The notes: generated by a model not told the origin, from the sequence alone. Counted from the stretch's first letter, positions 34,407-44,089 are shown. The stretch: 64,000 bases of DNA from Flavobacteriales bacterium (GCA_025451235.1 JANWKT010000001.1:124001-188000), one strand, 5' to 3'. Translations and numbers: made by a program.

Positions 34407-34886
34407 ATGATGTTAACCCAAAAAGGAATCATAGAAATAGTTGAATATAAGCCCGAACATCGCCAAAGGTTCAAGGAGATCAATGAGGAATGGATCACCA
34501 AGTCTTATTTCATGGAAGAGGAGGATCAAAAAACCCTGGATAATCCGGAAGATTATATATTGAAGAACGGAGGTAAAATATATATTGCGCTCTATGATGG
34601 ATTTCCAGTTGGCACCTGTGCTTATCTGAATCTGGGTGACCGGGTGTACGAAATGATTAAAATGGCAGTAGATGAAAAATACAGAGGATTAAAGATCGGA
34701 TGGAAAATGGGTGAATCATCGGTGCTTAAAATAAAAGAAGAGGGAGCTAGAAAAATTATTCTTTATTCCAACACCAAGGGTTCGGCGGTAGCGATTGAAT
34801 TATACTATAAACTGGGATTTATAAAAGTCCCCTTAGATAATTCGGAATTCATTCGGGCTGATATAAAAATGGAAATGGATTTTTAA
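34407..34886 (+). CDS. GNAT family N-acetyltransferase
   Basis: A 159-residue GNAT acetyltransferase. Motif A for acetyl-CoA is VDEKYRGLKIGWKMGESSV (about 93-110), where RGLKIG fits the R/Q-x-x-G-x-G/A pattern. Motif B is IILYSNTKGSAVAIELYYKLGFIKV (about 124-148). This puts it among the amino-group acetyltransferases of small molecules or peptides. Substrate is unknown. It starts ATG 34407 (a second ATG follows directly). Its stop overlaps the convergent asparaginase gene by 4 bases. Confidence 0.87.
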   Translation: MMLTQKGIIEIVEYKPEHRQRFKEINEEWITKSYFMEEEDQKTLDNPEDYILKNGGKIYIALYDGFPVGTCAYLNLGDRVYEMIKMAVDEKYRGLKIGWKMGESSVLKIKEEGARKIILYSNTKGSAVAIELYYKLGFIKVPLDNSEFIRADIKMEMDF

Positions 34887-35905
34887 GTTCTTTCACCCCG
34901 GATAGGCCGGAGAAATTCTTCCGCAATTATTTTTTTATCCCTATGATTCGCCAATAAAAACATAAGCTTAGTTAAGGCGGCTTCGCAGGTCATATCGGCC
35001 CCGCTCAGCACATTTAATTTTTTAAATCCTGCACCCGTTTCATATTTACCTTGTTCCACCATACCTTGAATGCATTGGGTAATATTGATCAACAGGATCC
35101 CTTTTTCCTGCGTAGCCTTCAACCATTCGAAAAACCAGGGCTCCAATGTGGCATTACCGGCGCCGAAAGTTTCCAAAATGATGGCTTCAATTCCGGGGAT
35201 ATTGCTCATCGATTCTACCACCTGTTTAGTAATTCCGGGAAACATTTTAAAAACCACCACATTCGGATTCAATGTTCCATAAAACTTTGTTTTACCTACC
35301 GCATGGTGAATGACATGATCGTGATATTCAATATTCACACCTGCTTCGGCCAACAAGGAATAGTTAGGACTCATGTATGCATTGAACTGGCTGGTGCTGA
35401 ATTTAAAGGTTCGGTTGGCTCTGTATAATTTAAATTCAAAATAAATAGAAACTTCAGGCACTCTGGCTAGGCCATCTTTGCTTTTTGCGGATGCAATTTC
35501 TATTGCAGTAATAATATTTTCTTTGGCATCGGTCCTTATCAATCCCAAAGGGATCTGTGAACCTGTAAAGATGACGGGCTTCTGTAAATTTTCTATTAAA
35601 AAGCTAACAGCAGATGCAGAATAAGCCATGGTATCGGTTCCATGCAATACCACAAATCCATCATAGTTTTCGTATTCGGTTTTAATAGCTTGAGTTATCT
35701 TGATCCAGTCGGCTGGCAACATATTGCTGCTATCTTTTGGCTCATCAAGTGTATGTACAGTAACATTGGCATTTACCTGCTGTAGTTCAGGAATAAAGTC
35801 TACCAGCTTTTCGAAATTCACCGGCTTCAACGAATCAGTTTCGGGATCAATAAAACTCCCAATGGTGCCGCCGGTGTAAATAATTAATATTTTACTTTTT
35901 GCCAT
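34883..35905 (-). CDS. ansA: L-asparaginase, type I
   Basis: A 340-residue cytoplasmic-type asparaginase that hydrolyses L-asparagine to aspartate and ammonia. The catalytic threonines lie in IIYTGGTIGS (near residues 8-17) and in VLHGTDTMAYSASAVSF (near 85-100, with the Thr-Asp pair and Lys later in the chain). No signal peptide is present. The start is the base next to the tatD stop, so it belongs to the mre-mrd-tatD operon as its last gene. The functional link to rod-shape genes is not obvious and may be only operon packing. Confidence 0.93.
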   Translation of the reverse strand: MAKSKILIIYTGGTIGSFIDPETDSLKPVNFEKLVDFIPELQQVNANVTVHTLDEPKDSSNMLPADWIKITQAIKTEYENYDGFVVLHGTDTMAYSASAVSFLIENLQKPVIFTGSQIPLGLIRTDAKENIITAIEIASAKSKDGLARVPEVSIYFEFKLYRANRTFKFSTSQFNAYMSPNYSLLAEAGVNIEYHDHVIHHAVGKTKFYGTLNPNVVVFKMFPGITKQVVESMSNIPGIEAIILETFGAGNATLEPWFFEWLKATQEKGILLINITQCIQGMVEQGKYETGAGFKKLNVLSGADMTCEAALTKLMFLLANHRDKKIIAEEFLRPIRGERT

Positions 35906-36673
35906 TTAAAACAATTTAAAAACTGAATGTGCATTCGCCGTAGTTTTTTCTTCGATCTCATGCAATGGAACCTGGAAAATGTCAGCCAACTTCAACGCGA
36001 CTAAATTGGTATAACTGCTTTCATTTCTTTTACCCCGGTATGGAGTCGGTGCCAGATAAGGAGAGTCGGTCTCAAGGACCAGCTGATCTACCCCAACCTC
36101 CTTTAAAATTCCAGGTAAGGTTGAATTTTTAAAAGTAACCACCCCTCCAATCCCCAAGCAATATCCCATTGAAATAATTTCCTTTGCCTCTTCCAAAGTT
36201 CCGCCAAAGCAATGAAAAACTCCTTTGCGACTGCATATTATTGTATTTTTTAAAATTTCAATGATCACCGAAGTGCTTTCCCTGGAATGAATAGAGATGG
36301 GTAAGCTTAATTCATTGGCCCAACCTACCTGCGTAATAAAAGCCGTTTTTTGTTGGTCTATAAAAGTTTTGTCCCAATATAGGTCAATCCCAATTTCACC
36401 CACAGCGATATATTTTTCTGCAAACAGTTTTTCCTTGATAACGGCTAATTCATCCAGGTAATTTTCCTTAACGGAACATGGGTGTAAGCCCATCATAGGG
36501 ATAAAAAGATCCGGATCCTTTTCAACGGTATTTTTCAGGGCTTGCAAAGTAGAGCTATCCACGTTGGGAAGAAGTACTTTTTTTACATTGGCCTGTTTAC
36601 AGCGTACCAACACTTCATCCCAATCGGGCAAAAAACTTTCTTCATATAAATGCGAATGTGTGTCAACCAACAT
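35906..36673 (-). CDS. TatD-family metal-dependent hydrolase
   Basis: A 255-residue TatD-type TIM-barrel hydrolase, known in relatives as a 3'-5' exonuclease or DNase with quality-control roles. Metal ligands: HSHLYEE opening (DTHSHL), GEIGID, SIHSRES, HCFGG and the DSPYLAP motif near residue 202. Length is normal. It is wedged between rodA (4 bases) and ansA (0 bases), so it is co-transcribed. Confidence 0.93.
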   Translation of the reverse strand: MLVDTHSHLYEESFLPDWDEVLVRCKQANVKKVLLPNVDSSTLQALKNTVEKDPDLFIPMMGLHPCSVKENYLDELAVIKEKLFAEKYIAVGEIGIDLYWDKTFIDQQKTAFITQVGWANELSLPISIHSRESTSVIIEILKNTIICSRKGVFHCFGGTLEEAKEIISMGYCLGIGGVVTFKNSTLPGILKEVGVDQLVLETDSPYLAPTPYRGKRNESSYTNLVALKLADIFQVPLHEIEEKTTANAHSVFKLF

Positions 36674-36677
36674 ATCT

Positions 36678-37958
36678 CTATCTTAATATTTGCATATTCT
36701 GAGAATCCATTTTTATAAAGATCCAGAACAGCAAAGTAAATCCAAGCAAGGAAGAACCTCCGTAACTGAAGAATGGCAAAGGCACACCTACGGCCGGGGC
36801 CAAGCCTATAGTAGTCCCTATATTCATAAAATAATGGAAAAACATGAGACAGGCTACACAATAACCATAAGCCATATGGAAACGGTTTCGCTGTCGATCA
36901 GCTACCAGGACCAACCTGGCTATAAAGGCGAGGTAGATGAGCAATACCAATGATGATCCCCAGAATCCCCATTCTTCACCTACTACCGAAAAAATAAAAT
37001 CGGTACGTTGTTTAGGAATGAAATGAAGTTTGGTAAATGAACCATGTAAATATCCTTTACCCAGGAATCCTCCCGAACCAATCGCCACTTTTGAATTGTA
37101 AACATTCCAGGCTGCTCCCCGCCTGTCTTTTTCAATCCCCAGCAAAACGTTGATCCTTGATTTCTGGTGCGGTTTTAAAATATGCTTAGACTCGTATACT
37201 CTTTTTACACCCAATGAAAACCCAATGGATACAACAAAAATAATGGCGGTAAGCAGAATCGACAGCAAGGTTTTGGTATACAACCTGATGGCAAAGAAGC
37301 TAACCACAGAGAGGACGATGATCACAATGATCATTGTATTCATCGGAAATAAAATACTGAGGAAAAAGATGGTTACCAGGGATACTGCAATGATCAATAA
37401 TATCCATGGCAAACCAAACCGAAATAATGCCAGGATCAAAGAGAAAAAAACCAAAGTGGTCCCCAGGTCATCTTCCAACAATACCAATGCAGCGGGAAAC
37501 AAAATAATAGCAAAAGAAAGTACCCAAAATCTAATCTTTTTATACGTAAATTCTTTTCTTGAAACCAGTGCTGCAACTGCAAGAGCCGCCCCGATCTTGG
37601 CAAACTCAGAAGGTTGTAATTTAATATTGCTGGTAATAACGATCCATGCTTTGTTACCATCTACTTTTTGTCCGATGAGCAAAACCAGTATAAGTAAAAC
37701 GATACACCCTCCGTAAAATACATACCAGAAATTGGTATAGAACCTGCTATCAAAAAGCATGATAAAAAAGGCAAGGCCGAAACAAACGGCCATCCACAAC
37801 AGTTGTTTTCCGTGAGAGGTAGATAAATTAAAAAGCTGGCGGCTTTCTTCGGTACTTGAAGAAGAATAAATGTTCATCCACCCGAAAAAGACCAGGAAAA
37901 AATAGAAGAAGATGAGCCAGCCATCCAAACTTCCAAATATGCCCGATTTTCTGTTCAA
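36678..37958 (-). CDS. rodA: Rod-shape SEDS glycosyltransferase RodA
   Basis: RodA polymerises glycan strands with PBP2 during cell elongation. The 426 residues contain about ten membrane helices. Family landmarks are KQRTDFIFSVVGEEWGFWG (near 312-330), GGFLGKGYLHGSFTKLHFIP just before it, and the ending VPLPFFSYGGSSLLG. The start is a TTG whose TTGA overlaps the mrdA stop by 4 bases, so translation is coupled and probably modest; the next in-frame ATG lies inside the first helix. Confidence 0.95.
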   Translation of the reverse strand: MNRKSGIFGSLDGWLIFFYFFLVFFGWMNIYSSSSTEESRQLFNLSTSHGKQLLWMAVCFGLAFFIMLFDSRFYTNFWYVFYGGCIVLLILVLLIGQKVDGNKAWIVITSNIKLQPSEFAKIGAALAVAALVSRKEFTYKKIRFWVLSFAIILFPAALVLLEDDLGTTLVFFSLILALFRFGLPWILLIIAVSLVTIFFLSILFPMNTMIIVIIVLSVVSFFAIRLYTKTLLSILLTAIIFVVSIGFSLGVKRVYESKHILKPHQKSRINVLLGIEKDRRGAAWNVYNSKVAIGSGGFLGKGYLHGSFTKLHFIPKQRTDFIFSVVGEEWGFWGSSLVLLIYLAFIARLVLVADRQRNRFHMAYGYCVACLMFFHYFMNIGTTIGLAPAVGVPLPFFSYGGSSLLGFTLLFWIFIKMDSQNMQILR

Positions 37959-39805
37959 TGTGTGGTGGATCTTTTTATAACGTTCATCAAATCTTTTTCC
38001 ATCATTTGTTTTTCCATAGATGGCCTGGAGGTTTTACCCTTCAAGTATTTTTCTATCATTAAAGCAGCGATGGGGGCTGCCCATGTACCACCAAAACCTG
38101 CATTCTCGATCAAAATCCCAACTGCAATCTTCGGATTGTCTTTTGGTGCATAACACATAAATACGGAGTGGTTTTCTCCATGTGGATTTTGGGCAGTTCC
38201 TGTTTTTCCGCAAATCACAATATCTGCCAGTTTTATATGATAAGCGGTACCCCCTGGTAGATTGACTGCCCCATACATTCCTTCTTGCACCACATCAAAG
38301 TATTTGTCATCCACCCCCACATAGTTCTTTTTGAATTGCTCAGGATCAACCACTTTATTACCTACCTTTTTGCCCACATGAGGTGTGATCCAATATCCTC
38401 TGTTTGCAACAGCACACGATAGGTTGCAAATCTGCAAGGCATTCGCCTGCAGCTCTCCTTGCCCTATACCTAAAGAAACAATGGTCATCCCTGTCCAATG
38501 TCCTGGATAAAGCTTATCGAAATACTCCGGAGGAGGTACATTTCCTTTCTTGATATTAGGTATGTCGGAACCAGGAAAATTTTGTCCAAATCCAAATCTC
38601 ATGGCATAGCCCCGCCAAGCCGCATAACCTTGTGAAGGGGTAGGATATCTCCTTACAAAATTGGTAAATACATGGCAATAATAGGAGTTACACGATGTTT
38701 GAAGAGAGTATCTGAGATCAGCGGTAGGGTGACCATGACAATCAATCGTGTGGGCCGCCGAAATTCTAAAACCGCCACCACATGGGTACTTGGTTTCATT
38801 GACCAGAAATCCTTCCTGCTGACCTGCCAATGCTTGCATTACTTTAAAAGTTGATCCGGGTGGGTATCCATCCATGATCGCTCTGTTGTAAAGTGGTTTG
38901 TTCTTATCTAATAATAATGTAGGATAGTTCATTTTTCGGCCTCTCCCTACCAATAAATTCGGATCGTAGGTAGGTGCGGAGATAAGCGCAAGTACTTCAC
39001 CCGTCTTTGGCTCAATGCAAACAATGGCACCTTTTTTATGGCTCATGAGCATTTCTCCATACTCTTGTAAATCTGCATCAAGTGTAGTTGTAAGGTTTTC
39101 ACCCTGCACCGAAACCGTATCTTCGGCACCATCCAGGTATTTACCTTTTTCATTTTGTTTTACATCCACAAACACTTTTCTTACACCCTTGATCCCCCTT
39201 AATACCTTTTCGTACGATTTTTCAATTCCGCTTTTCCCAATATAATCCCCCGGACGATAATAGGGATCATGGTTGGTAATAGCAGTATCACATTCTGCAA
39301 CTTCTCCAAGTATCAAGGCTCCGATAGGTCGTGGATATCTTCTCAACGATTTTTGTTCAAGATAATATCCAGGGAACTTTGTCATTTTTTCGCGAATGAT
39401 GGCCACATCCTCCTTGGAGATGTCTCTAACTATGGGTACAGGTTCTGTTTTACTAGCTTCTTTGTTCTTGATCCTTTTCCAAGCTGCTCTGGAAACCTTT
39501 ACAAAATCCTCATAAGAAATATCCGAAAGCATACAAAAGTCAACCGTATCTATTGGTTTGGCTTCATCCGGCTGCATATAAATATCAAAAGCAAAATCAT
39601 TCCCTACCAATATCTTTCCATTTCTGTCAAGGATATTCCCTCTGGCCGGAAAACGAACAATTCGTTTAATGGCATACGTGTCGGCAAATTTCTTGTTGTA
39701 CTCGGTATTGATCACCTGGAGTTGCAGCAGTTTTAAAATAAAAGCCAGCGCAACAAAAGCAAAAATGCCTATAAATACATATTTTCTAGCGCTTTCGTCT
39801 TTCAT
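37955..39805 (-). CDS. mrdA: Penicillin-binding protein 2 (elongation transpeptidase)
   Basis: PBP2 cross-links lateral wall peptidoglycan with RodA. The 616 residues comprise one N-terminal TM (about 9-29), the dimerisation domain (to about 235) and the transpeptidase domain. Active-site motifs are SxxK in PPGSTFKVM (Ser near 317), SxN in TSCNSYYC, and KTG in CGKTGTAQNPHG (near 535). The ATG at 39803-39805 lies inside a 21-bp direct repeat shared with the end of mreD, 91 bases upstream, so the original mreD-mrdA overlap appears to have been split. Confidence 0.96.
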   Translation of the reverse strand: MKDESARKYVFIGIFAFVALAFILKLLQLQVINTEYNKKFADTYAIKRIVRFPARGNILDRNGKILVGNDFAFDIYMQPDEAKPIDTVDFCMLSDISYEDFVKVSRAAWKRIKNKEASKTEPVPIVRDISKEDVAIIREKMTKFPGYYLEQKSLRRYPRPIGALILGEVAECDTAITNHDPYYRPGDYIGKSGIEKSYEKVLRGIKGVRKVFVDVKQNEKGKYLDGAEDTVSVQGENLTTTLDADLQEYGEMLMSHKKGAIVCIEPKTGEVLALISAPTYDPNLLVGRGRKMNYPTLLLDKNKPLYNRAIMDGYPPGSTFKVMQALAGQQEGFLVNETKYPCGGGFRISAAHTIDCHGHPTADLRYSLQTSCNSYYCHVFTNFVRRYPTPSQGYAAWRGYAMRFGFGQNFPGSDIPNIKKGNVPPPEYFDKLYPGHWTGMTIVSLGIGQGELQANALQICNLSCAVANRGYWITPHVGKKVGNKVVDPEQFKKNYVGVDDKYFDVVQEGMYGAVNLPGGTAYHIKLADIVICGKTGTAQNPHGENHSVFMCYAPKDNPKIAVGILIENAGFGGTWAAPIAALMIEKYLKGKTSRPSMEKQMMEKDLMNVIKRSTTH

Positions 39806-39917
39806 GTTGCTTTTTCATTTTAATCTTGTTCCAATTTGCCACCGCTCAACCTGGCTCCTCCCAAAAAACTTCCACCGGAAGTTTTTTACTCAGCCCTCTA
39901 GCGCTTTCGTCTTTCAT
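39785..39917 (-). repeat. 21-bp direct repeats flanking a 91-bp insert between mreD and mrdA
   Basis: TCTAGCGCTTTCGTCTTTCAT occurs exactly at 39785-39805 (start of mrdA) and 39897-39917 (end of mreD), period 112. The insert 39806-39896 contains a perfect 11-bp hairpin (AAAAAACTTCC-ACC-GGAAGTTTTTT) with T-runs either way. The unit fits either a tandem duplication or an insertion with a long target duplication. Confidence 0.9.
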
Positions 39918-40431
39918 TTTTCTTAGCCGGTTTCATAAACAGCATTTGAATAAATACCAACAGGAGTATATCTAAAACTGCACTGGCAAACGTCTTCTTC
40001 AAAATTAGGAATAAAGAATCCATTTTGTATATTTCAAGAGAAAAGAAAGTAAGTTGGTGAATCAAGATTAAAATGGACGAATAGATCAAATATTTTCTGG
40101 TTCCAAGGGCGTACAATCCGGGTGAAATATTGTTATCCTCATCCTCTGGTGCCAGGTAGAAGCGCAAGGTAAATATTCTCACAAAAGCCATCATGGTAGA
40201 AGCGGCAGCATGGATACCTCCGGTATTCATGAAAAGGTCCACGACCAATCCACAAAAGAAAGCAAACAAAAGAAGGATCCCCTTAGAAGTTCTAACAGGT
40301 AAAAGAAGAATGCTCAACAGATATATATGAGGGGTGAAATAAGTACCCATCTTCAATTCGCTGATCAGAAAGATATCAATGATCAGCAGAAGAAGTAACT
40401 GAATTACTATGCGTAAGTTCCTGTTAGTCAT
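39898..40431 (-). CDS. mreD: Rod shape-determining protein MreD
   Basis: A 177-residue polytopic membrane protein (about five to six helices). Start taken at the ATG 40431, which overlaps the mreC stop (ATGACTAA); a GTG four codons earlier is possible. Support is mostly contextual: it lies between mreC and mrdA, is the right size and topology, and includes the GLVVDLFMNTGGIHAAASTMMAF segment, where MreD has its D-x-x-x-x-x-x-G-hA helix. MreD links cytoskeletal MreB to the wall machinery. Its last codons lie within the 21-bp repeat. Confidence 0.85.
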   Translation of the reverse strand: MTNRNLRIVIQLLLLLIIDIFLISELKMGTYFTPHIYLLSILLLPVRTSKGILLLFAFFCGLVVDLFMNTGGIHAAASTMMAFVRIFTLRFYLAPEDEDNNISPGLYALGTRKYLIYSSILILIHQLTFFSLEIYKMDSLFLILKKTFASAVLDILLLVFIQMLFMKPAKKNERRKR

Positions 40432-41272
40432 GAGATATTGCACCTACATCTACGGCTAGGCTATCTTCTAGTTGTTTTTGCTCCCGTTTAAATAAATAGT
40501 CTATTACATATACTTGCCTCAATGAAGTAAAGGAAGTAGATAGGCGAATTAAAATAATATAACTTCCATCATCAGGATTAATGGTATATCTAAGCACATA
40601 TCCTACCGGGATCCCCTCAGGGTAGATGGATGAATTACCAGAAGTTTCAATGGTATCACCCGGTTGAATGTCCACGTGGTTGGGAACCCCTACCACTTTT
40701 GAATAAACCGGTGTCCTTCCATCCCAGCTGAGGGTACCTTCATCTTTCGATTTTTTGGTTTGAACAGAAACCGGATAGTTCACATTGAGTACTGATTGGC
40801 AAACTGCAAAATTTGGGCTGACCCCTTTTACGATGCCTGCAATTCCGGAGGGTGAGATCACCCCCATATCTGCATGTATCCCTTGTGCAGAGCCAGCATC
40901 AATGGTAAAATAGTTTTGGGTTTTAGATACTGAATTATTGATCACTTTGCAGGGAGTATAAGTAAAAACCTGTTGATAGGCCGAGTCGATCCCTTTGGAA
41001 GGAGCGGAGAAGTTTCTCAAACTTTGTTCTACCAGAGCGTGAAGCCGAACATTTTCCTGAGCCAAAATTTCGTTCTCCTTACGCAAATAGAAATATTCTT
41101 TGAACCCACCATAATATGAATAAACCTGACCGGTAAGTTCGTTGGTTGAATTTAAGAAGGCTACTTTTTGAAAGTTATTCCGTTTAATGATCAGAAAGAA
41201 GGCGATCCCTTCCAGCAACAAAAACAGGAGTACAAACCCAAATTTTTGTAGTAAGAAGGATAGATTTCGCAT
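40424..41272 (-). CDS. mreC: Rod shape-determining protein MreC
   Basis: MreC is the periplasmic scaffold of the elongation complex. The 282 residues have an N-terminal TM (about 8-27), a coiled coil (about 58-92, FYLRKENEILAQENVRLHAL), then two beta-barrel-like lobes with GVISPSGIAGIVKGVSPNFA (near 145) and DIQPGDTIETSGNSSIYPEG (near 217), both typical. Length is normal. It follows mreB by 17 bases. Confidence 0.94.
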   Translation of the reverse strand: MRNLSFLLQKFGFVLLFLLLEGIAFFLIIKRNNFQKVAFLNSTNELTGQVYSYYGGFKEYFYLRKENEILAQENVRLHALVEQSLRNFSAPSKGIDSAYQQVFTYTPCKVINNSVSKTQNYFTIDAGSAQGIHADMGVISPSGIAGIVKGVSPNFAVCQSVLNVNYPVSVQTKKSKDEGTLSWDGRTPVYSKVVGVPNHVDIQPGDTIETSGNSSIYPEGIPVGYVLRYTINPDDGSYIILIRLSTSFTSLRQVYVIDYLFKREQKQLEDSLAVDVGAISHD

Positions 41273-41289
41273 TTAGTTTCAACGGTATT

Positions 41290-42312
41290 TTATTTAATAA
41301 GAAACGAAAATTTATCGATGTTCTTAAGCGCAATTCCGGTTCCTCTCGCCACCGCCCGTAAAGGATCATCGGCTACATGCACAGGTAGTTTGGTTTTCAT
41401 ACTGATCCTTTTATCAAGACCTCTGAGCAATGCCCCTCCTCCTGCCAGATACAATCCATGTTTATAAATATCAGCCGCTAACTCCGGCGGAGTAAGCTCA
41501 AGAGCACTCAGAATGGCTGCCTCGATTTTGGTAAGGGTTTTATCCAATGCATAGGCGATCTCCTGGTAGGATACCATGATCTCCTTCGGAATACCGGTCA
41601 TCAGGTCACGTCCGTGAACCGGGAAATCGGCCGGCGGGCTATCCAGTTCCTGCATGGCTGAACCTACTTCTATTTTTATTCTTTCTGCAGTTCTCTCACC
41701 AATGGTGATATTATGCTGCCTTCTCATATAATCCTCAATGTCATGGGTAAGATCATCACCAGCCACTCGTATGGATTTATCGCAAACGATTCCTCCCAAT
41801 GCTATTACCGCAATTTCACTCGTTCCTCCACCAATATCAATCACCATATTGCCCATGGGCTCTTCCACATCGATCCCAATACCAATGGCTGCTGCCATGG
41901 GTTCATGTATGAGGTACACCTCTTTGCCCCCGGCATGTTCAGCGCTGTCTTTTACAGCCCTCTTCTCCACTTCAGTAATACCTGAGGGTATACAGATCAC
42001 CATTTTAAGAGTGGGTTTCATGAACTTTCCCTTGTTGTAGATCTTTTTGATCATCCCTCTAATCATTTCTTCGGCCGCATAGAAGTCAGCAATTACCCCA
42101 TCCTTCAAGGGCCGTATGGTTTCAATATTGGCGTGGGTCTTCCCGTGCATCATCAATGCTTCTCTTCCGATAGCAATTACTTTTCCGGTTTTTCTATCTA
42201 CAGCAACAATAGAAGGTTCATCTACTACGACCTTATCGTTACTGATAATCAATGTATTGGCTGTGCCAAGATCGATTGCTATTTCCTGTGTAAAAAAATC
42301 AAATAGACCCAA
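41290..42312 (-). CDS. mreB: Rod shape-determining protein MreB
   Basis: MreB is the bacterial actin that directs lateral wall synthesis. The 340 residues carry the actin-fold motifs: DLGTANTLI (phosphate 1), the GGxTSE-like DIGGGTSEIAVIALG (phosphate 2), the KxGLxLAGGGALL adenosine motif near residue 287, and EPMAAAIGIG. The start codon appears to be TTG at 42310-42312; an in-frame stop lies just upstream and no ATG is available. Minus-strand TACTTTTG elements at 42384-42391 and 42418-42425 are candidate -7 boxes, without good -33 boxes. Leads the operon. Confidence 0.96.
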   Translation of the reverse strand: MGLFDFFTQEIAIDLGTANTLIISNDKVVVDEPSIVAVDRKTGKVIAIGREALMMHGKTHANIETIRPLKDGVIADFYAAEEMIRGMIKKIYNKGKFMKPTLKMVICIPSGITEVEKRAVKDSAEHAGGKEVYLIHEPMAAAIGIGIDVEEPMGNMVIDIGGGTSEIAVIALGGIVCDKSIRVAGDDLTHDIEDYMRRQHNITIGERTAERIKIEVGSAMQELDSPPADFPVHGRDLMTGIPKEIMVSYQEIAYALDKTLTKIEAAILSALELTPPELAADIYKHGLYLAGGGALLRGLDKRISMKTKLPVHVADDPLRAVARGTGIALKNIDKFSFLIK

Positions 42313-42559
42313 AATATTCCGATTTTATGAGTTGAGGTGACTAAGTAAAAAATTGTTTAGAATTAAAGCAAAAAAAGTTTATGCAAAAGTACTCTTTTGT
42401 TTCATATTGTATTGCTTCAAAAGTAATTTTTTTTTCTTCCAAGTTTTTCTTTTCGAAAGAAATAAATTAATTTTTAATTGAGGACCAAAAAAGAAGTCTG
42501 TTGAGTATTCAAAAAAAGTACTAATAAAAAAATGCAAAAGAGATTAGCCGGGTTTGATT

Positions 42560-44089
42560 TTAGTGTTTGAAATGTCGAACTCCGGTTAAAACCATGGCCT
42601 GGTTATTAGCATTTGCAGCATCAATGCTGTCCTGGTCCTTGATGCTACCTCCTGGCTGTGAAATGGCCGTTATACCTGCATCTGCTGCAATTCCAACACA
42701 ATCCGGGAACGGGAAAAAGGCATCAGAAGCCATGACGGCCCCTTTTAAACTAAACCCAAACTCAGCTGCTTTCTTAATGGCTTGTTGCAAGGCATCTACC
42801 CTGCTGGTTTGACCACATCCCATGCCGATGAGTTGACGGTTTTTTACCAATGCTATCCCATTTGACTTCAAGTGCTTAACTGCTTTAATGGCAAATTCAA
42901 GGTCCGAAATTTCCAAGTCGGTTGGCTTCTTATTCGTGACTATCTTAAAGTTACCTGCACCCTCCGCACTTCTGTCGGTATCCTGCTCTATTACTCCATT
43001 CAACAAAGACTTGAACATGTTAAAGAAAGGAACATCCCTCTTTTTTCTTATCAATATTCTGTTCTTTTTCCCCTTCAGCAGGGCCAGGGCCTCCTCCTGA
43101 TAGCCAGGAGCAATGAGTACCTCGAAGAAAAGTGAGTTGATCTCGTTGGCTGTCTCCAGATCAATTTCCTGGTTGCAGGCAATAATACCTCCAAACGCTG
43201 AGGTAGTATCACAGGCAAAAGCCCTTTTATAGGCTTCGCAAATTGTATCAGCTGAGGCCAGGCCACAGGAATTCGTATGCTTAACAATAGCCACCGTGGG
43301 TTCGAAAAACTCCTGGATGAGATGAATGGAAGCATCAATGTCAACCAGGTTGTTATATGAAAGTTCCTTCCCATTCAGGATTTCAAAAATATCCTCCAGG
43401 TTACCATAGAATTTTGCTTGCTGATGCGGGTTTTCACCATATCTAAGCACCTTTGCCTCCGCCTTGATCTTATAGTCACCAGCCCCTTCAATATGCCCGT
43501 TGGCAAAGTAAGAATGGATCAATCCATCATAATAAGAAGAAGTGGCGAAAGCATTCGTGGCAAAATATTTTCTGTCTTCAATATCCGATTTTCCCAACTT
43601 GGAATTCAATAGATCCAGTAACGGTTGATAGTCATTCTTCGAGGAAACAATAAGGGTATCCTGGAAGTTTTTGGCTGCTGCCCGGATCAGAGAAATGCCC
43701 CCTATATCGATCTTCTCAATGATTTCATCCTGGTCTTTGGTTGATCGTACCGTATCTTCAAAGGGATATAGATCCACAATGACCAAGTCAATCGAGGGGA
43801 TATCATATTGTTTTTGCTCCAGCAGGTCCTGTTCATTTTCTCTTCGGTATAAAATTCCTCCCAAAATTTTGGGGTGCAAAGTTTTTACCCGTCCTCCAAA
43901 AATGGATGGATAATCCGTGAGGCTTTCCACCGGTATAGCTTTCAATCCTAGGCTTTCTATAAAAGTCTGGGTACCGCCAGTGGATATCAATTCCACTCCT
44001 AATTCGTTTAATTTCCTCAGGATAGGCTCTAACCCATCTTTATTAAAAACCGAAACAAGGGCGGATTGTATTTTTTTAGAAGAGCGCAT
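42560..44089 (-). CDS. purH: Bifunctional AICAR formyltransferase / IMP cyclohydrolase
   Basis: PurH performs the last two steps of de novo purine synthesis, formylating AICAR and closing the ring to IMP. The 509 residues contain the MGS-like cyclohydrolase domain (VELISTGGTQTF, FGGRVKTLHPKILGGIL) and the AICARFT domain (VAIVKHTNSCGLA near 268-280 with its Lys-His pair, GMGCGQTSRVDALQQA, SDAFFPFPD). Length is normal. Monocistronic, and divergent from the ABC permease. Confidence 0.96.
   Translation of the reverse strand: MRSSKKIQSALVSVFNKDGLEPILRKLNELGVELISTGGTQTFIESLGLKAIPVESLTDYPSIFGGRVKTLHPKILGGILYRRENEQDLLEQKQYDIPSIDLVIVDLYPFEDTVRSTKDQDEIIEKIDIGGISLIRAAAKNFQDTLIVSSKNDYQPLLDLLNSKLGKSDIEDRKYFATNAFATSSYYDGLIHSYFANGHIEGAGDYKIKAEAKVLRYGENPHQQAKFYGNLEDIFEILNGKELSYNNLVDIDASIHLIQEFFEPTVAIVKHTNSCGLASADTICEAYKRAFACDTTSAFGGIIACNQEIDLETANEINSLFFEVLIAPGYQEEALALLKGKKNRILIRKKRDVPFFNMFKSLLNGVIEQDTDRSAEGAGNFKIVTNKKPTDLEISDLEFAIKAVKHLKSNGIALVKNRQLIGMGCGQTSRVDALQQAIKKAAEFGFSLKGAVMASDAFFPFPDCVGIAADAGITAISQPGGSIKDQDSIDAANANNQAMVLTGVRHFKH

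Noticed and set aside
37150-37716. A 188-residue open frame antisense to rodA
   Set aside because: Its hydrophobic and basic composition mirrors rodA codons. No independent signals are seen.
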